DNA of 64,000 nt from Aedes albopictus (GCF_035046485.1 NC_085138.1:62736580-62800579); one strand, 5' to 3'. Positions 23,239-35,038 are shown, counted from the first letter of the stretch. Made by a program: numbers and translations. Notes: generated by a model not told the origin, from the letters alone.

Positions 23239-24645
23239 AACCGTATTTACGAAGTTGTTAATCCCGAAGAAACGCATAACCTGCCTAAGCTAATAACGAG
23301 TACTTCAAAAAGGGGAAAAAACTATGAAATTAATTTTAAACTGACGTCAAAGAATCGAAAAAAGTTAATTAAAGAAATGACTAGTCATATCAATCCAAAA
23401 GAGGACTTAGCATTCGAGCTAATGTTTTCAGGATTAGAATCGATGCTATGGGACTGCAGCCCGAAAGTAGCATTAACAGATAGTGACCCCATATTTGAAA
23501 TTATTCCATTACCAACTTTCAAAGAAATAGGAACAAAATTTCTCGAGAAAGTTGAAATATTGATTTATAAAGCACCCAAAACAATTGAGCATGACAATGA
23601 AATTCAAGAAATATTGTTTAACAATCACAATACAAAAATCGCAGGACATCCTGGACAACTGAAATTGTATAAAAAACTAAAACCTTTTTACTATTGGAAA
23701 AACATGCGACAAAGTATACGAGAATATGTACAGAATTGTTCATTCTGTCAACAAAACAAAACTTTCAAAAATCCAAAAGAACAATTAATAAAAACTGATA
23801 CACCTCCACAACCTTTTCATACAGTTGAAATAGATACTGTAGGACCATTACCAATCACAAACAATGGTAATAGATATTTATTATCGCTACAGTGTGAATT
23901 TAGTAAATACATCATTCTAATACCAATGATGGACAAGAAAGCTTCGACAATAGCTAGAAAATTTGTTGATAGCTTATTTCTTATATATGGACCCATACAG
24001 TCTATTAAAACAGACATGGGCACAGAATTTAAAAATGAAATTTTCAAAGATGTATCAACATTCCTGAATATCGAACACAAATGTTCAACAGCATATCATC
24101 CTCAAACTATTGGTATGCTTGAGAGGAACCACAGAACATTAAACGAATATCTAAGAACATTTTTGAACGAATCCAAAAATGACTGGGATGAAATAATCCA
24201 ATATTATGCTTTTGCTTATAATATGCTTCCAAGTATTGACACAATATTCTCACCTTTTGAATTGATTTTTGGTAAACCATGTCCAATGCCAAATTCTGTA
24301 CAAAACAAACCAACACCAATATATAATCCAGAACATTATTACAAAGAATTACATTTCAAACTTAGCAGAGCTTATCAACTGGCACAATCTTGTATTGAAA
24401 AAAGTAAAAAGAAACGAGTGAATAATTACAATGTTAACACAAAACCACTACAGTTAGCAGTAGGAGATTTAGTATGGTTAGAGAATAATGCACATCATAA
24501 ATTAGGAAATTTAAGAATAGGACCATATGAAGTTACAAAAATAAATACACCAAATGCAACCATACGAGATTTGAAAAGTCCTAATAAAGAACAGACAGTT
24601 CATAAGAACCGATTAAGAAAATATTGTGGAACAACATTTTTGTGA
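23239..24645 (+). CDS. mdg1-like pol, integrase part
   Basis: Ty3/Gypsy-type integrase of about 465 residues. The frame opens upstream at 23188 only because it reads through the LINE tail; true mdg1-like sequence starts at the duplication (residues NRIY). Counting from 23188: zinc-binding H147, H154, C184, C187 (HNTKIAGH, CSFC); catalytic D216 (EIDTVGP), D276 (KTDMGTEF) and E312 (LERNHR), a D-D-35-E core; then a C-terminal region with GDLVWLENN and the usual GPYEVTKI block. The rest of pol lies at 51347-53514 on minus, interrupted by the I-like LINE; the NRIY residues appear on both sides of it. No stop interrupts this part. No env follows. Confidence 0.92.
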   Translation, partial: NRIYEVVNPEETHNLPKLITSTSKRGKNYEINFKLTSKNRKKLIKEMTSHINPKEDLAFELMFSGLESMLWDCSPKVALTDSDPIFEIIPLPTFKEIGTKFLEKVEILIYKAPKTIEHDNEIQEILFNNHNTKIAGHPGQLKLYKKLKPFYYWKNMRQSIREYVQNCSFCQQNKTFKNPKEQLIKTDTPPQPFHTVEIDTVGPLPITNNGNRYLLSLQCEFSKYIILIPMMDKKASTIARKFVDSLFLIYGPIQSIKTDMGTEFKNEIFKDVSTFLNIEHKCSTAYHPQTIGMLERNHRTLNEYLRTFLNESKNDWDEIIQYYAFAYNMLPSIDTIFSPFELIFGKPCPMPNSVQNKPTPIYNPEHYYKELHFKLSRAYQLAQSCIEKSKKKRVNNYNVNTKPLQLAVGDLVWLENNAHHKLGNLRIGPYEVTKINTPNATIRDLKSPNKEQTVHKNRLRKYCGTTFL

Positions 24646-24946
24646 GGAAGGAGGATGATATCCATCTATATAAATTAAAAATTACATTCCTAAAAGTTAT
24701 AATTTTATATTTTTATTCCAATTTATTATCTCTTATAGAACTATTTGTTGTATTACCTATGATTCAATTTTATCCAATTATTGTTTATCTAACTTCAGTG
24801 TAAGGAACTATTTTATAAAAATATCGAATACATTTATAATCATTTAAATAATATATAAAATACAATACATTGTAACATATATAATAAGAGAGGTTTGGAC
24901 GACAACTTAATAATAAAATGACTACTGTACCATCCATCATTTTCAT

Positions 24947-24957
24947 AAGGGGGAAGG
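24947..24957 (+). promoter_or_regulatory. polypurine tract
   Basis: AAGGGGGAAGG immediately precedes the 3' LTR (starts TGTGG at 24958). This is the expected plus-strand primer for reverse transcription. The 312 bases between the pol stop and the LTR hold no other recognisable feature. Confidence 0.85.
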
Positions 24958-25286
24958 TGTGGTATATCCAGTATTCCTGACAACACTTGCCATGCCATGC
25001 TGCTGCGATAAGCATTCGATGGAGTTGAATGTTTATGAACTGATCGAGTTTCGTCGTGTCAGCATTGCATGTGCGGTGCGGTCCCACGGTCTGGACTGAC
25101 CGCAGTTCTAAGACACATCGATCGTATGATCGTCCAAGCCCCTCCCCAATCCAACTTTGTATGTGTTAGTAATTAAGTAGGTCTAAGAAATATCATGAAT
25201 AAAGCACAAGCCATTATGGTCAGAACCAACGTAGAGTGAAGTCCGATTCTTCAAGAGAACTCCCGTGGAAAACGTAAACTACCTCA
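24958..25286 (+). repeat. 3' LTR (329 bp)
   Basis: Begins TGTGGTATATCC, ends CTACCTCA. It is identical in length to the LTR at 55251-55579 on minus and differs from it at only about three positions near the 3' end (CCCGTGGAAA against CTCGTGTTAA), roughly 1%. An AATAAA lies near 25198. Such close LTRs imply a recent insertion. Confidence 0.95.
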
Positions 25287-25345
25287 GTAGACTGTATCCC
25301 AGTGAGAACATTATGCCGAAAAGAAAAAGAATAATTTCCGACAAA
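25287..25345 (+). mobile_element. 3' half of a SINE split by the mdg1-like element
   Basis: Sequence after the LTR (ACTGTATCCCAGTGAGAAC, then ATGCCGAAAAGAAAAAGAA) continues the SINE whose other part lies on minus at 55580-55690. The copies at 31182-31230 and 9290-9440 span the same junction region without the insertion. Confidence 0.7.
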
Positions 25346-26175
25346 TCTGGCATCACTGCACGACAAGTGAAACCGAAGAAAAAATCTCTCTCGGGGATAA
25401 CTTTCCAGCTTTCTGAACATTGGTTCACCTCTTCTTAACCTCAAAGTGATATTCTTTTCGCCTTCCACACTTCACAGTCTCTCACCGTCTGCTGGCAATG
25501 GCCCTCGTCGAGAAACAACTTCTATACTGCCAGTCCAGCAACCAAATGGTGTTGTTATTGTCTCATCTCGTTCTCTCGCCATAATCTCAAGTGGAAACTT
25601 ACCTTCCTATCCCGGTACCATACTCTCAGAATCTCCCTTACCTATTGCAAAGCGGGACACGGAGCTGAGAGTTCCGGAGCAATCTTGTAGCTTCCCCTCA
25701 CAATCCCACTGCCTTGTACCTCTAGATATCCATCTGTTCCGGACATCATTTCGGAAGCAATCCGAATGCACGCCGCAAACATGGCAGACATTATTAATAC
25801 AGACATATTGGCAAACGAGCGGCGAAAAACACACTACGTGATTGCTCTCTTGATCCTTCTGGGAACCAGAGTGGAGGAACCGAACCGACCGTTGTGATAT
25901 GATGTTCATGCTACGCCGTTTCTCAGATTGGGACGATGGATTCCAGTGGCGTAGTCTATGGGGATGACACACCAACCGAAGCAACAATTTGATGACCGAT
26001 TTGCTCTCAAGAGGTTTTGAAAGCCGCCATAAAACCACGGTGAATTTATTTTGGCTGGATGATGGTGATTATAATCCCCACGAATAAACTTAACTTTAAA
26101 ATGTTACTTCGGAAGGCACGCATTTGAAAATATTCTAACATCTTCAGAGGCTCTTATTTGACTACGACACGACTA
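25346..26175. other. unassigned noncoding DNA
   Basis: No gene or element termini recognised. Overlapping frames of 130-143 codons on opposite strands (25446-25841 plus, 25607-26038 minus) have no family signature and probably arise from a locally GC-richer stretch. Confidence 0.4.
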
Positions 26176-26179
26176 CGGG

Positions 26180-26325
26180 CTTCTGTAGCCACAGTCGTAA
26201 AGGCATGAGTTTAGATCATGACCATGCTGAGGGTGACGGGTTCGATGCCCGATCGCTTCAGGGACTTTTCGTAAAGGAACATTACTTGACTTCCTTGGAC
26301 ATAGAGTATCTTCGTGCCTGATTTT
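26180..26325 (+). mobile_element. tRNA-derived SINE, 5' part
   Basis: CTTCTGTAGCC...GTCGTAAAGGCATGAG is followed by GGTGACGGGTTCGATGCCCG (box B-like, GGTTCGATGCC) and GACTTCCTTGGACATAGAG...CTTCGTGCCTG. The last part matches, in reverse, 55630-55675, so both belong to one SINE family. The copy ends at about 26320 without its 3' tail. Confidence 0.6.
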
Positions 26326-26329
26326 TTAT

Positions 26330-27540
26330 GTTTAGATACAGGTATTGCATTCCGAAACGTCAACCCTGATGATCTCTCACGTCCTCGCCGTCTCTGGTAC
26401 CATTTCTGGTGTGGGTGAAGGACATGCGCCTTGAAGAGAAAAATCGCCAACTATCATCGCGCTGTGGCATGGCACCACTGACGAAAGGAATGAATGTTCA
26501 ACTCTATAACAGTCCACTCACAACAGAGGAGCATGCCACTACTGGGGAATGCCACTAGAAGACAAAACACTTCAGCTACATTCGAGACATAAGCAATTTC
26601 ACGTCGAACGCTGAAAGAAACCACGATTCATGCGGCATCAATTTCCGTGTGTTAACTTACGCGGAATCCACTAAATAATAGATCCATTTCCAGTTTCCCC
26701 TCACCACAGTCGCAGATCTAACAACTCATTTTCTACTCCGGTTGATGATGATTGATTGTCTCTTAGTGCCTTTATTCAAGTATCGTCGCGCGTCGCGCTT
26801 GTGGTGGCAAATACAAAGCAAATGGGGAGCAAACAATCGCCAATCGTTGTCACCGTCGTTCGTAGTTTGTGGTTTTCTTCAACCGGGGTCGCTTTCGGTG
26901 CGCGGGGCGAGCCCCATTAAATTGATCACACCAATCTGACATTGTACATGACTTCGGTTTCATTGGCGGGGTCACGTAGGGGTGATCGGATAAATACTTT
27001 CGTCAAAATGTTCAATCACGTTATACAGCGTTGTCTACAGCTACAAGCACGTTAGGGTTGTTTTACTTACAATAATACTTTTAGTTACTAAACAGTTTTT
27101 AGATTCGATAAATATCATGATCTTATGTAGCTCTGGTGTTAAGGCCAGACGGTGGTTGAATCGTCCGCCATTGCTCTGTTGCTAGTAAGATGCAAATCTC
27201 AACTTCTACCTCATTTTATTGACTAGAAATTTGATCGTTCATTTGCTCACTTGTGGTGCACAATCGACTAAAGTTTCAGCTACGTCAGTGCAGTGGAAAT
27301 TGATATTTGCTTCTTCAAAATCGCGAGGCAAATTGTTAGAAAGAGAAGGAAGATAGGAAAAATTACACGTCGTCCCGTGCGGCCTTAAACGCGAAGTAAG
27401 GTCATGCTGTGTGTGGCCACATTCGATTCTCGGTGTGTTACAAAAGCTGTATCAAATGAAAATTTCCTAGTTTAATTACACGGTCCAACAAATTGTTTTG
27501 TCCAGCTCTAAATTTCAATATTTCTGATTAATCCCGACTA
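26330..27540. other. unassigned noncoding DNA
   Basis: No recognised gene, termini or repeat family. A GC-richer patch at about 26740-26940 has no convincing coding frame. Confidence 0.4.
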
Positions 27541-27559
27541 CATACATACATACATACAT
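27541..27559. repeat. (CATA)n microsatellite tail of RTE-like LINE
   Basis: About four CATA units lie at the 3' boundary of the RTE-like element on minus. RTE-clade LINEs commonly end in short tandem repeats instead of poly(A), so it is interpreted as the element's tail. Confidence 0.6.
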
Positions 27560-27608
27560 TTATTTGTTCACGTCACATTTAAGAAAAGACATAATCAACA
27601 ATAGTACG

Positions 27609-27818
27609 CTACAATACTCGGTTTGTGGCTGCCACTCTCCATCCTCGGTCGCGCTCAATGCTCGCCAAGTCACGCTCCACCTGGTCCGCCCATCGTGCTC
27701 TCTGCGCTCCACGCCTTCTTGTGCCAACCGGATCAGTTGCAAACACCAGCTTTGCATGGTTGTTGTCCGGCATTCTTGCAACATGCCCTGCCCACCGTAT
27801 CCTTCCGGCTTTGGCCAC
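27609..27818 (-). pseudogene. RTE-like LINE, C-terminal domain
   Basis: KAGRIRWAGHVARMPDNN is followed by RRGAQRARWADQVERDLAS, the conserved end of RTE-type ORF2. It is separated from the reverse transcriptase core at 27975-28610 by a frameshift. Confidence 0.75.
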
Positions 27819-27974
27819 CTTCTAGATTCTGGGTTCGCCGTAAAGTGCAACGAGCTCGTGGTTCATCCTTCTCCGCCACACACCGTTCTCCTGTACACCG
27901 CCGAAGATCGTCCTTAGCACGCGTCGCTCAAAAACTCCGAGTGCTTGCAGGTCCTCCTCGAGCATCGTCCATGT

Positions 27975-28883
27975 CTAGTGTCCGTAGAGGACCACCGGTC
28001 TTATCAGCGTTTTGTACATGGTGCATTTGGTGCGTGGGTGAATCTTTTTCGACCGCAGTTTCTTCTGGAGCCCGTAGTAGGCCCGACTTCCGCTGATGAA
28101 GTGCCTCCGAATTTCACGGCTCACGTTGTTGTCAGCCGTCAGTAAGGAACCGAGGTAGACGAATTCCCCCACCACCTCAAAAGTATCCCCGTCTATCGTA
28201 ACATCACTACCCAGACGGATCCGGTCGTTTTCGGTTCCGCCTACCAGCATGTACTTTGTTTTTGAGGTATTCACCACCAGTCCGACCTTTGCTGCTTCGC
28301 GTTTCAGGCGGGTGTACAGTTCTGCCACCGTTCCAAATGTTCTAGCGATAATGTCCATGTCGTCCGCAAAGCACACAAATTGACCGGATTTTGTGAAAAT
28401 CGTTCCCCGGCTGTTGAGCACTGCTCGTCGCATCACACCTCCCAGAGCGATGTTGTAGAGTAGGCATGAGAGACCATCACCTTGTCTCAGTCCCCGGCGA
28501 GATTCGAATGAACTGGATAGTTCACCCGAAACCCTTACGCAGTTTTGCACACCGTCCATCGTTGCTTTAATCAGTCTAGTAAGCTTCCCAGGAAAGCCGT
28601 TTTCGTCCATGATTCTCCATAGCTCTGCGCGGTCGATACTGTCGTATGCCGCTTTGAAGTCGATGAACAGGTGATGCGTTGAGACCTAGTATTCATGGCA
28701 TTTCTGGAGGATTTGCCGTACGGTAAAGATCTGGTCCGTTGTCGACAAGCCGTCGATGAAGCCGTCTTGATAACTCCCCACGAACTCATTCGTTTTAGGT
28801 GACAGACGCCGGAAGATGATCTGGGATAGCACTTTGTAGGCAGCATTAAAAATAGTGATCGCCCTGAAGTTCTCACATTCCAA
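27975..28883 (-). pseudogene. RTE-like LINE, reverse transcriptase core
   Basis: Three frames overlap. Residues FRAITIFNAAYKVLSQIIFR and TTDQIFTVRQILQKC lie at 28686-28883, and the DFKAAYDSIDR-type palm motif near 28610-28670. GLRQGDGLSCLLYN, CFADDMDII and YLGSLLTADNNVSREI lie in the 211-codon frame 27975-28610, which ends after LIRPVVLYGH. Catalytic aspartates are still readable, but stops and frameshifts split the protein. Confidence 0.8.
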
Positions 28884-28931
28884 ATGGTCGCCTTTCTTGT
28901 GAATGGGGCAGATTACCCCTTCCTTCCACTC

Positions 28932-29644
28932 TTACGGTAGCTGTTCGGTTTCCCAGATCCTGACTATCAGCCGATGCAGACAGTTGGCCAACTTTTCTGG
29001 GCCCATCTTGATGAGTTCAGCTGCGATACCATCCTTACAAGCTGCTTTGTTGGTTTTGAGCTGGTGAATGGCATCCTTAACTTCCCTCAGCGTTGGAGCT
29101 GGTTCATTTCCGTCCTCCGCTGCACTGACGTCGTCGTTTCCTCCGTTGCCGTGGGCTCCCGTACGTTCTCCACGCCGTTCAGATGCTGATCGAAGTGCTG
29201 CTTCCATCTTTCGATCACCTCACGTCCGTCTGTCAAGAGGCCTTCGTATTTATCCCTGCATATTTCGGTTCGCGGCACGAAGCCGTTGCGGGATGCGTTG
29301 AGCTTATGATAGAACTTCCGTGTTTCTTGAGAACGGCACAGCAGTTCCATTTCTTCACATTCCGCTTCTTCCAGGCGGCGCTTTTTCTCCAGAAAGAGGC
29401 GGGTCTGCTGTTTCCGCTTATGTTTGTAACGTTCCACGTTCTGTCGAGTCCCTTGCTGCAGCATTACCGCCCTCGCTGCGTTCTTCTCCTCCAAAACCGT
29501 TCTGCACTCTTCGTCGAACCATTCGTTCCGTCGATTCCGTTCCACGTACCCGATGGTGCTCTCGGCTGCGTCGTTGATGGCTGCTTTGACTGTACTCCAG
29601 CAGTCCTCTAGAGGGACCTCATCGAGCTCGCCCTCGTCTGGCAA
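28932..29644 (-). pseudogene. RTE-like LINE, linker and RT N-terminal region
   Basis: The 29087-29644 frame reads VPLEDCWSTVKAAINDAAES, then GYVERNRRNEWFDEEC and an arginine/glutamate-rich helix. A frameshift leads to 28932-29207 with REVKDAIHQLKTNKA and DGIAAELIKMGPEKL. These are the regions between endonuclease and reverse transcriptase in RTE-like ORF2. Confidence 0.75.
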
Positions 29645-29740
29645 CGCGGCCTCGAGATTCTGCGCGTATGCTGATGCGACATCCGGTTACTTCAGTCGCT
29701 CTGGGTAGTACAGTGGCGGTTGCCGGTACCGTACATTGTT

Positions 29741-29995
29741 TTTTTTTTTATTCTTAATCACTTAACCTAATTTACAGCTCCTTTGTCCACTAGGGCACTA
29801 CGTGAGCGATTCCAATTGGACGCTATCCAAGTTTCCGGGTCCGTTAGAGCATATGCTCCGAAGAGGGTCAGGTGTCAGCTGCTCTCGGGGGGAAGAGCAA
29901 CTGACGAAAAATTGCAAGTGCCGGGGCTGGGTTTGAACCCATGACCATCCGCTTATGAAGCGAACGTGTGGACCACTACGCCACGGGCCCCGACC
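29741..29995 (-). mobile_element. tRNA-derived SINE (Feilai-like) in RTE-like LINE
   Basis: On minus, the head GGGGCCCGTGGCGTAGTGG (box A) is followed by GGGTTCAAACCCAG (box B), a body of about 180 bases and an A-rich end. Perfect 12-bp target duplications CCGTACATTGTT lie at 29729-29740 and 29996-30007. The LINE frame resumes on both sides. Similarity to the Aedes Feilai family is from memory of its head sequence. Confidence 0.85.
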
Positions 29996-30007
29996 CCGTA
30001 CATTGTT

Positions 30008-30735
30008 GATGACGGAGAGTTTTGGGCGCAGTTTGACCATCACCAGATAGTGGTTGGAGTCGATGTTGGCGCCACGATAGGTCCTGACGTCGATAATGTC
30101 GGAGAAGTGCCGTCCGTCAATCAGCACGTGGTCGATTTAAGATTCCGTCTGCTGTGGTGATCTCCACGTGTAACGATAAGGGAGGCTGTGTTGGAATAAG
30201 GTGCTACGTATGGCCATATTTTTAGAGGCAGCGAAATCAATGAGTCGTAGGCCGTTTTCGTTCGTCTGCTGGTGGGCGCTGAACTTACCAATCGTCGGTC
30301 TGAATTCCTCCTCCTGGCCTACCTGAGCGTTCAAAATCTCCTATGATGATCTTGACGTCGTGGCTTGGGCTTGCGTCCTTGTCAACATCAGTAGTTCCGG
30401 AGTGTGGGCTATTATGCTGAAGTTGAAGAATCGGTCCTTGAACCTCAACCTGCACATTCTTTCGTCGATCGGCCACCAACCGATCACGCGCCTCTGCATA
30501 TAACCCATCACGTTGAAAGCTGTTCCCAGCTCGCATGTGTTGCCGCAGCTCTGGTAGATAGTATGATTACCTCTAGACGTTCGCACCATGGATCCTGTCC
30601 AACACACCTCCTGCAGCGCTACGATGCCGAACCCGCGGTCCTTCAGTAGATCGGTGAGTATGCGGGTGCTCCCAATGAAGTTGAGAGATCGGCAGTTCCA
30701 CGTACCGAGTGTCCAATCGCAAGTCCCTTTTTGTT
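30008..30735 (-). pseudogene. RTE-like LINE, endonuclease domain
   Basis: APE-type endonuclease in shifted frames. A TWNCRSLNF-like start lies near 30700, then VALQEVCW near 30600-30620, IGWWPIDERMC (30341-30607), NAQVGQEEEF and NENGLRLIDFA (30137-30334), and [12 protein letters not shown] (29996-30127). The last motif normally reads SDH; here the aspartate codon has become asparagine, which would remove a catalytic residue. Confidence 0.75.
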
Positions 30736-31085
30736 CGCTGGGGTCGTTGCCATTGGTCTCGGTTCGTATTATTCTGTTGCTGATACAATGGTTTTTTACG
30801 GCTGGCTCGTAGGGCCTGACACCAACCCCCTACTTTCCGGAGGACCAAGTGCACAGTCGAGCTTAGAGTCCTTCCCTGGCACTCGGACGTAGATCAGCCG
30901 CCCCTAACATGGGGATCAGACGCTGTTGTGAGCCGCTCCTCCTGGAGAACAGACGCTCAGGTTTGCCGAAGCAAACCCCCCCCTTCCCTGTCAGCCTACG
31001 ACCAAAGTTCCCACCGGGGTTGGTTACCCGATCTTCCCTAAGGTTGCTCATAGTTTCCGGCCGGTACCACTAGGAGGTAGGGATA
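30736..31085 (-). other. 5' leader of RTE-like LINE
   Basis: Noncoding GC-richer stretch upstream of the endonuclease frame. A block at 30805-30905 is shared with 18395-18500. The outer limit near 31085 is approximate. Confidence 0.5.
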
Positions 31086-31181
31086 GGAGTTGCTGGGCAG
31101 AGGCTAGTGGATCACAATGGGATCTGAATTGCGCAGCATACCCAGTCTTTACCGTGCCAATGAAATAACATACAAAAGTCA

Positions 31182-31230
31182 ATTACTGTGGAAGTATTGG
31201 AACACTAAGCTGAGGAGCAGGCTGTGTTAA
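31182..31230 (+). mobile_element. SINE 3' fragment
   Basis: GGAAGTATTGGAACACTAAG followed by CTGAGGAGCAGGCTGTG matches the SINE halves at 55580-55690 (minus) and 25287-25300, and bridges the point where the mdg1-like element is inserted in that copy. Confidence 0.55.
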
Positions 31231-34200
31231 CAACATATCTCATAAAAAGTACTTAAGACGAACAAATTGCTCGTGTTACCCCTACGTGCTTCCTATACTG
31301 TTCGCTCCGACGCGGCGCGGCACAGAAATAAGCAAAAAAACTGACCGAATGATACGATGAAGCATGGTTGGTATCACGCTGGGGAGCAGGGTATAGGATA
31401 AAATCGATACATTATAGGTTTATTATTTCAACTTCAATGATTATATATGTGTGTTTGATGATGTGACGACGCGAGGCGACGGTTGGGAGGAAAACAGGGA
31501 TGAGTTGAAAGGAAAACTACTCTCGTTGGGGTCGGATCTGCTTGTTCTTATATGGGAAGCTAAAACACGAAGGAGTTAGGGACGACGATGAATGGCGTGA
31601 AGACGAATAAAAACTGAAATCGCTGTTTTAGTGGGGGCATGTAAAAAAAAAATGGGAATTAAGACGGGTGGAAAAACGAAGGGGGGTTGATGAAACGAAG
31701 GGCAAAGGGCAGTCGAGGATGAGCAGAAAAACCGCCATCAGTTTGCCGCCAACGATGAAACGATGGCGTTATTAGGAGTCGGTCGTTGGTTGGTGGACGC
31801 GGATTGAGGAGGACGGCGCGACCGGACGACGGGTGATGATGAGTGAATCGATGGAAGGCCATGTGTCATGTGTTCGTCGTCGTTGCTTGCGGACGGGTCG
31901 CATATCGGTCGGTCGGTGCTGCTGATATATGGCGACGAGGTTAATAATTTGCCACATGGGAAAAAAGTGGGGATAAATAAAAGGAAATATCGTGCGATGG
32001 ATCATCATTTTGATGATACGATTTTCTTTTTTATATATCGTGGGTTGGGTACCTTCGGAGAGGAAGTGGAAATGGTTGCTATAATCTAAAGATTATGAGA
32101 TAAGACTTTCAGGGAGGAATCGTTGCTAACGTGTTTAAGAACTTTCGAGCTGAACAAAACAATGCTGAACAAACAAATAGTTAATTGTAATGTGAAGTTT
32201 CAAGTATTACGCTGTACAAACACAACAACAGAAAAATAGAAAATAGTAGAGCGGAGATAGACAACTACAAAACAGAAGACGAAAAAAGTAAATAGAAAAT
32301 TAAGCCTGTATCTGAAATAATCTGGTAGAGTAAATATGGCAGTAGATATTTACAATGGATCGGTAATAAATCCAAATTAACTGAAAATACTTTGGTGTAT
32401 GATTTATTATTCGTGCTAAATCTCATGAAATTGAGAAGAAATTTTTAAAATGTACTCATTTTTGTACTCTTCAGTAAGCTACGTTACTCACGTCATTGCA
32501 AGCATGAGTCAGCCACGATGGGCAAGTTCACACTCCATTAAAAAAAACTACTCGAACACCAATAACAGCAGTACAGTAACAGTGTAGATTGGCCACAATT
32601 GGATCATAAGCTCACGTATTTGCATTAAAACATGGGGTTTTGTCCATGAGCATGGGAATCGAGCGAGGCGCCCTTCTCCGCTCCTCGTGCACCTGTTGTC
32701 GAGCCCCGCAGGCTATTCTCCAAAACTACAATAATGTATGTAAATTGAATGATAATTGATATTGATATGACACGCCAGATATCCAGTTAATTGAGCGTAG
32801 AAAATTGCACTTGTGATTCACCGCCACCACCGGTTCTCCGCCTTCCACCAACTTTAAGCTCCAAAAGCGCTCTATGCCTGGTTTATAGAGAGTTAGAGAA
32901 GACTGATGTCGGTCGCTCGGAGCTATTATCAACTCTGTGGCGCTGCTAGTAGCAGCGCAGCAACACAACAGAGGCGAGGAGGTGGAGGCAGCGGTGCGAT
33001 TATCGGACTTGTGTCCGATAATTATACGGCAGGTAACAAAGTTGTGAATATTGTGTCTGGCTCGTGTCCACCCGTGTGTGCAATGGGTTTCCGCTCGTGT
33101 GAGTTTTTTTTTAACTTACGCCAAAATGTGTGATGTTTCCATTCATCACACAATGACCTTACGGTGAGCGGAATGACATTGAACCAACGTCAATGAATAC
33201 AAAACAATGTATTATTATCGAATAGGAAAAATATTGAATAATTGTTCAATTCTCAACTTCGAACTTCGCGAAAGATTAACCAATCGGCCTCAAATTTGTA
33301 CCAATAATGCACATATAATAGGTTGACAAACAGTCAAAATTTGAGAATTTGTTATGCACTCTATGTAAAGTTACAGCATGTTGAACTTTTTTGTGAGAGT
33401 AAAAAAAGTTGCCTTTCTTGTCGGAAGATTCAAAAAAACGGGATTAAAAAGTGGAAGTGGCACTGTATCGAACACCTAGTTTTCTTATATACTTAATGCT
33501 TTTTAGCCGCAGAAAAAAATCTTACTGTTAAAAACTGTTAACTCTTAAAGACCATGCCCAGCAAACATAATTGCTTTACAACAGATGAATAAACCGCTCT
33601 TAAACTTGAAGAATGGCTGAATAAGCTTTAATTCAGCTGTCGTTGTTACTTGGGTTGAGCAGAGATCAAGAGCCAATCCCAGAGATGTCACACTAGAAAG
33701 AATATGTAGGCTCGTACAAGAAAGGTCACAAAGGTCTTTCCAATCAGCGGAACAATGGCCAATTCCATAATTATAAGTACATCACACCCATCGCAGTCTG
33801 CCGCACCGCCGCAAACCAACCGACACGTGCAAATCTCTGTGTAGATCGGAATCAACTCCACGCGCGTATACTTAATCTCCGCTGAGAGCCGGCGTTTCAT
33901 CTCGGAACAAATAGGTTTTATCCGCGGTTCTCCGTTTAGTATAGTTAGACGATGTGGTGTGCTATACAAAAAAAACAGCAGTGCTGTTACAAGCGATGAC
34001 GAGGAGGAACGAACATCATTCAGCTATTTGTTTGCTTGGCGCTAGCGTGCTGCTTTCGAGTGAGCATGTGTAATAGACGAGGCTTGCTCCATCTCTACCT
34101 CATTCACCCCTTCCGTAGTTCAATCGATTCTCCTTCCACACCAAAATCGATCTTCAATCATCGCGAAGCTGAAACCACTCACGATGTTAAACCCCGAAAG

Positions 34201-35030
34201 GGAGTGGGAGAAGGAGGAAAGCGTAAACCGTGAGACTCGGATGCGCCTCCTATGAGTACAGTAGCGGTCGAAGAAGTTTCGAACCGATCAAAAGTGAATT
34301 CATTCCACTCCAAACTTCGAAATCGTGAATAAATTCGAGTTGATGAAATCGATGTTTAGGTTAGGTTGGTTTCGTTTGCATGTGCATGTGGTACACAGTT
34401 AATTTTGAAAATCGAGTTGTCAGCCCATTTTCAAACTTTCGTCGAGATCCCCTGAGTCGTATGATCGGATGTTTTACTTACGAATTTGTCCACTTTCTCG
34501 ACACAAAGAACATCGTTATAATTATGGAGATGTGTCTGAAATCTGAGAAAACTGTCTTTATACCCGGATTCCTAGTGTGAGGCTTGATCGGACCAGCTAC
34601 AGTTGGAGAGCATAATGGAAACTCTAGGTGTCCAGGTCGAGGTTGAAACACCTGCTGGCCCAATCATCATCATCGCGACCTAATACCCAGGAATCTTTGG
34701 GAAAACCCTCTCTCCCTCAAGAGCTAAAGACCCATTAGCTTCCTCTCAGCATTGTATGTACATAAAAAGGCGATATATCAGCAATTGCCTTCTGCAACTG
34801 ATCAACACAACATCTTACTCGAGGAATAATTCGATTTTCCTCGCGGTCGAACCACCGTGCACCAACTGATACGATTTACAAAAATCCTCAGACGGAACAT
34901 GTCCCTTTCCAAAACCTCTGCTATGGTGTTGCTCGATGTTAAAAAAAATCATTCGATAACGTCTAGCACGATGGCATGGTGTTTAAGCTGCACTACTGGT
35001 ACAAACTTCCCAACTATTTGGAGACAATCA
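31231..35030. other. unassigned noncoding DNA
   Basis: No recognised gene or element ends. GC-richer patches (about 31460-32080, 32860-33080, 33960-34240) stand out from AT-rich surroundings and could be host regulatory or leader DNA. Short frames there have no domain. Confidence 0.35.
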
Positions 35031-35038
35031 TCAACATA

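Larger units (their letters stand above)
21325..23240 (+). mobile_element. 3' part of I-like LINE, nested in mdg1-like pol
   Basis: Contains the C-terminal ORF2 (to 22824), a 3' UTR of about 400 bases and a terminal A run (23230-23240). Immediately after it the mdg1-like coding sequence resumes with CCGTATTTA. The 11-bp target duplication AACCGTATTTA (23239-23249) is matched at 51347-51357 on minus, where the 5' end of the LINE begins. Confidence 0.9.
23239..25286 (+). mobile_element. 3' part of mdg1/412-like LTR retrotransposon
   Basis: Integrase, about 310 bases of AT-rich 3' leader, polypurine tract, 3' LTR. It is the partner of 51347-55579 on minus. The tRNA-Arg-type primer site in the other half and the absence of env fit the mdg1/412 lineage. 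GTAG follows the LTR (25287-25290), matching GTAG before the other LTR. Confidence 0.9.
27559..31085 (-). mobile_element. near full-length, inactivated RTE-like LINE
   Basis: Minus-strand element with 5' leader (about 30740-31085), APE-type endonuclease, linker, reverse transcriptase and C-terminal GHVARM domain, ending in a CATA repeat. It is about 3.27 kb without the 255-bp SINE inserted at 29741-29995. The reading frame is broken many times. It lies inside the 25-kb block, so its orientation relative to the rest of the window may be reversed. The RTE (JAM1-like) assignment is inferred from motifs and tail. Confidence 0.8.
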
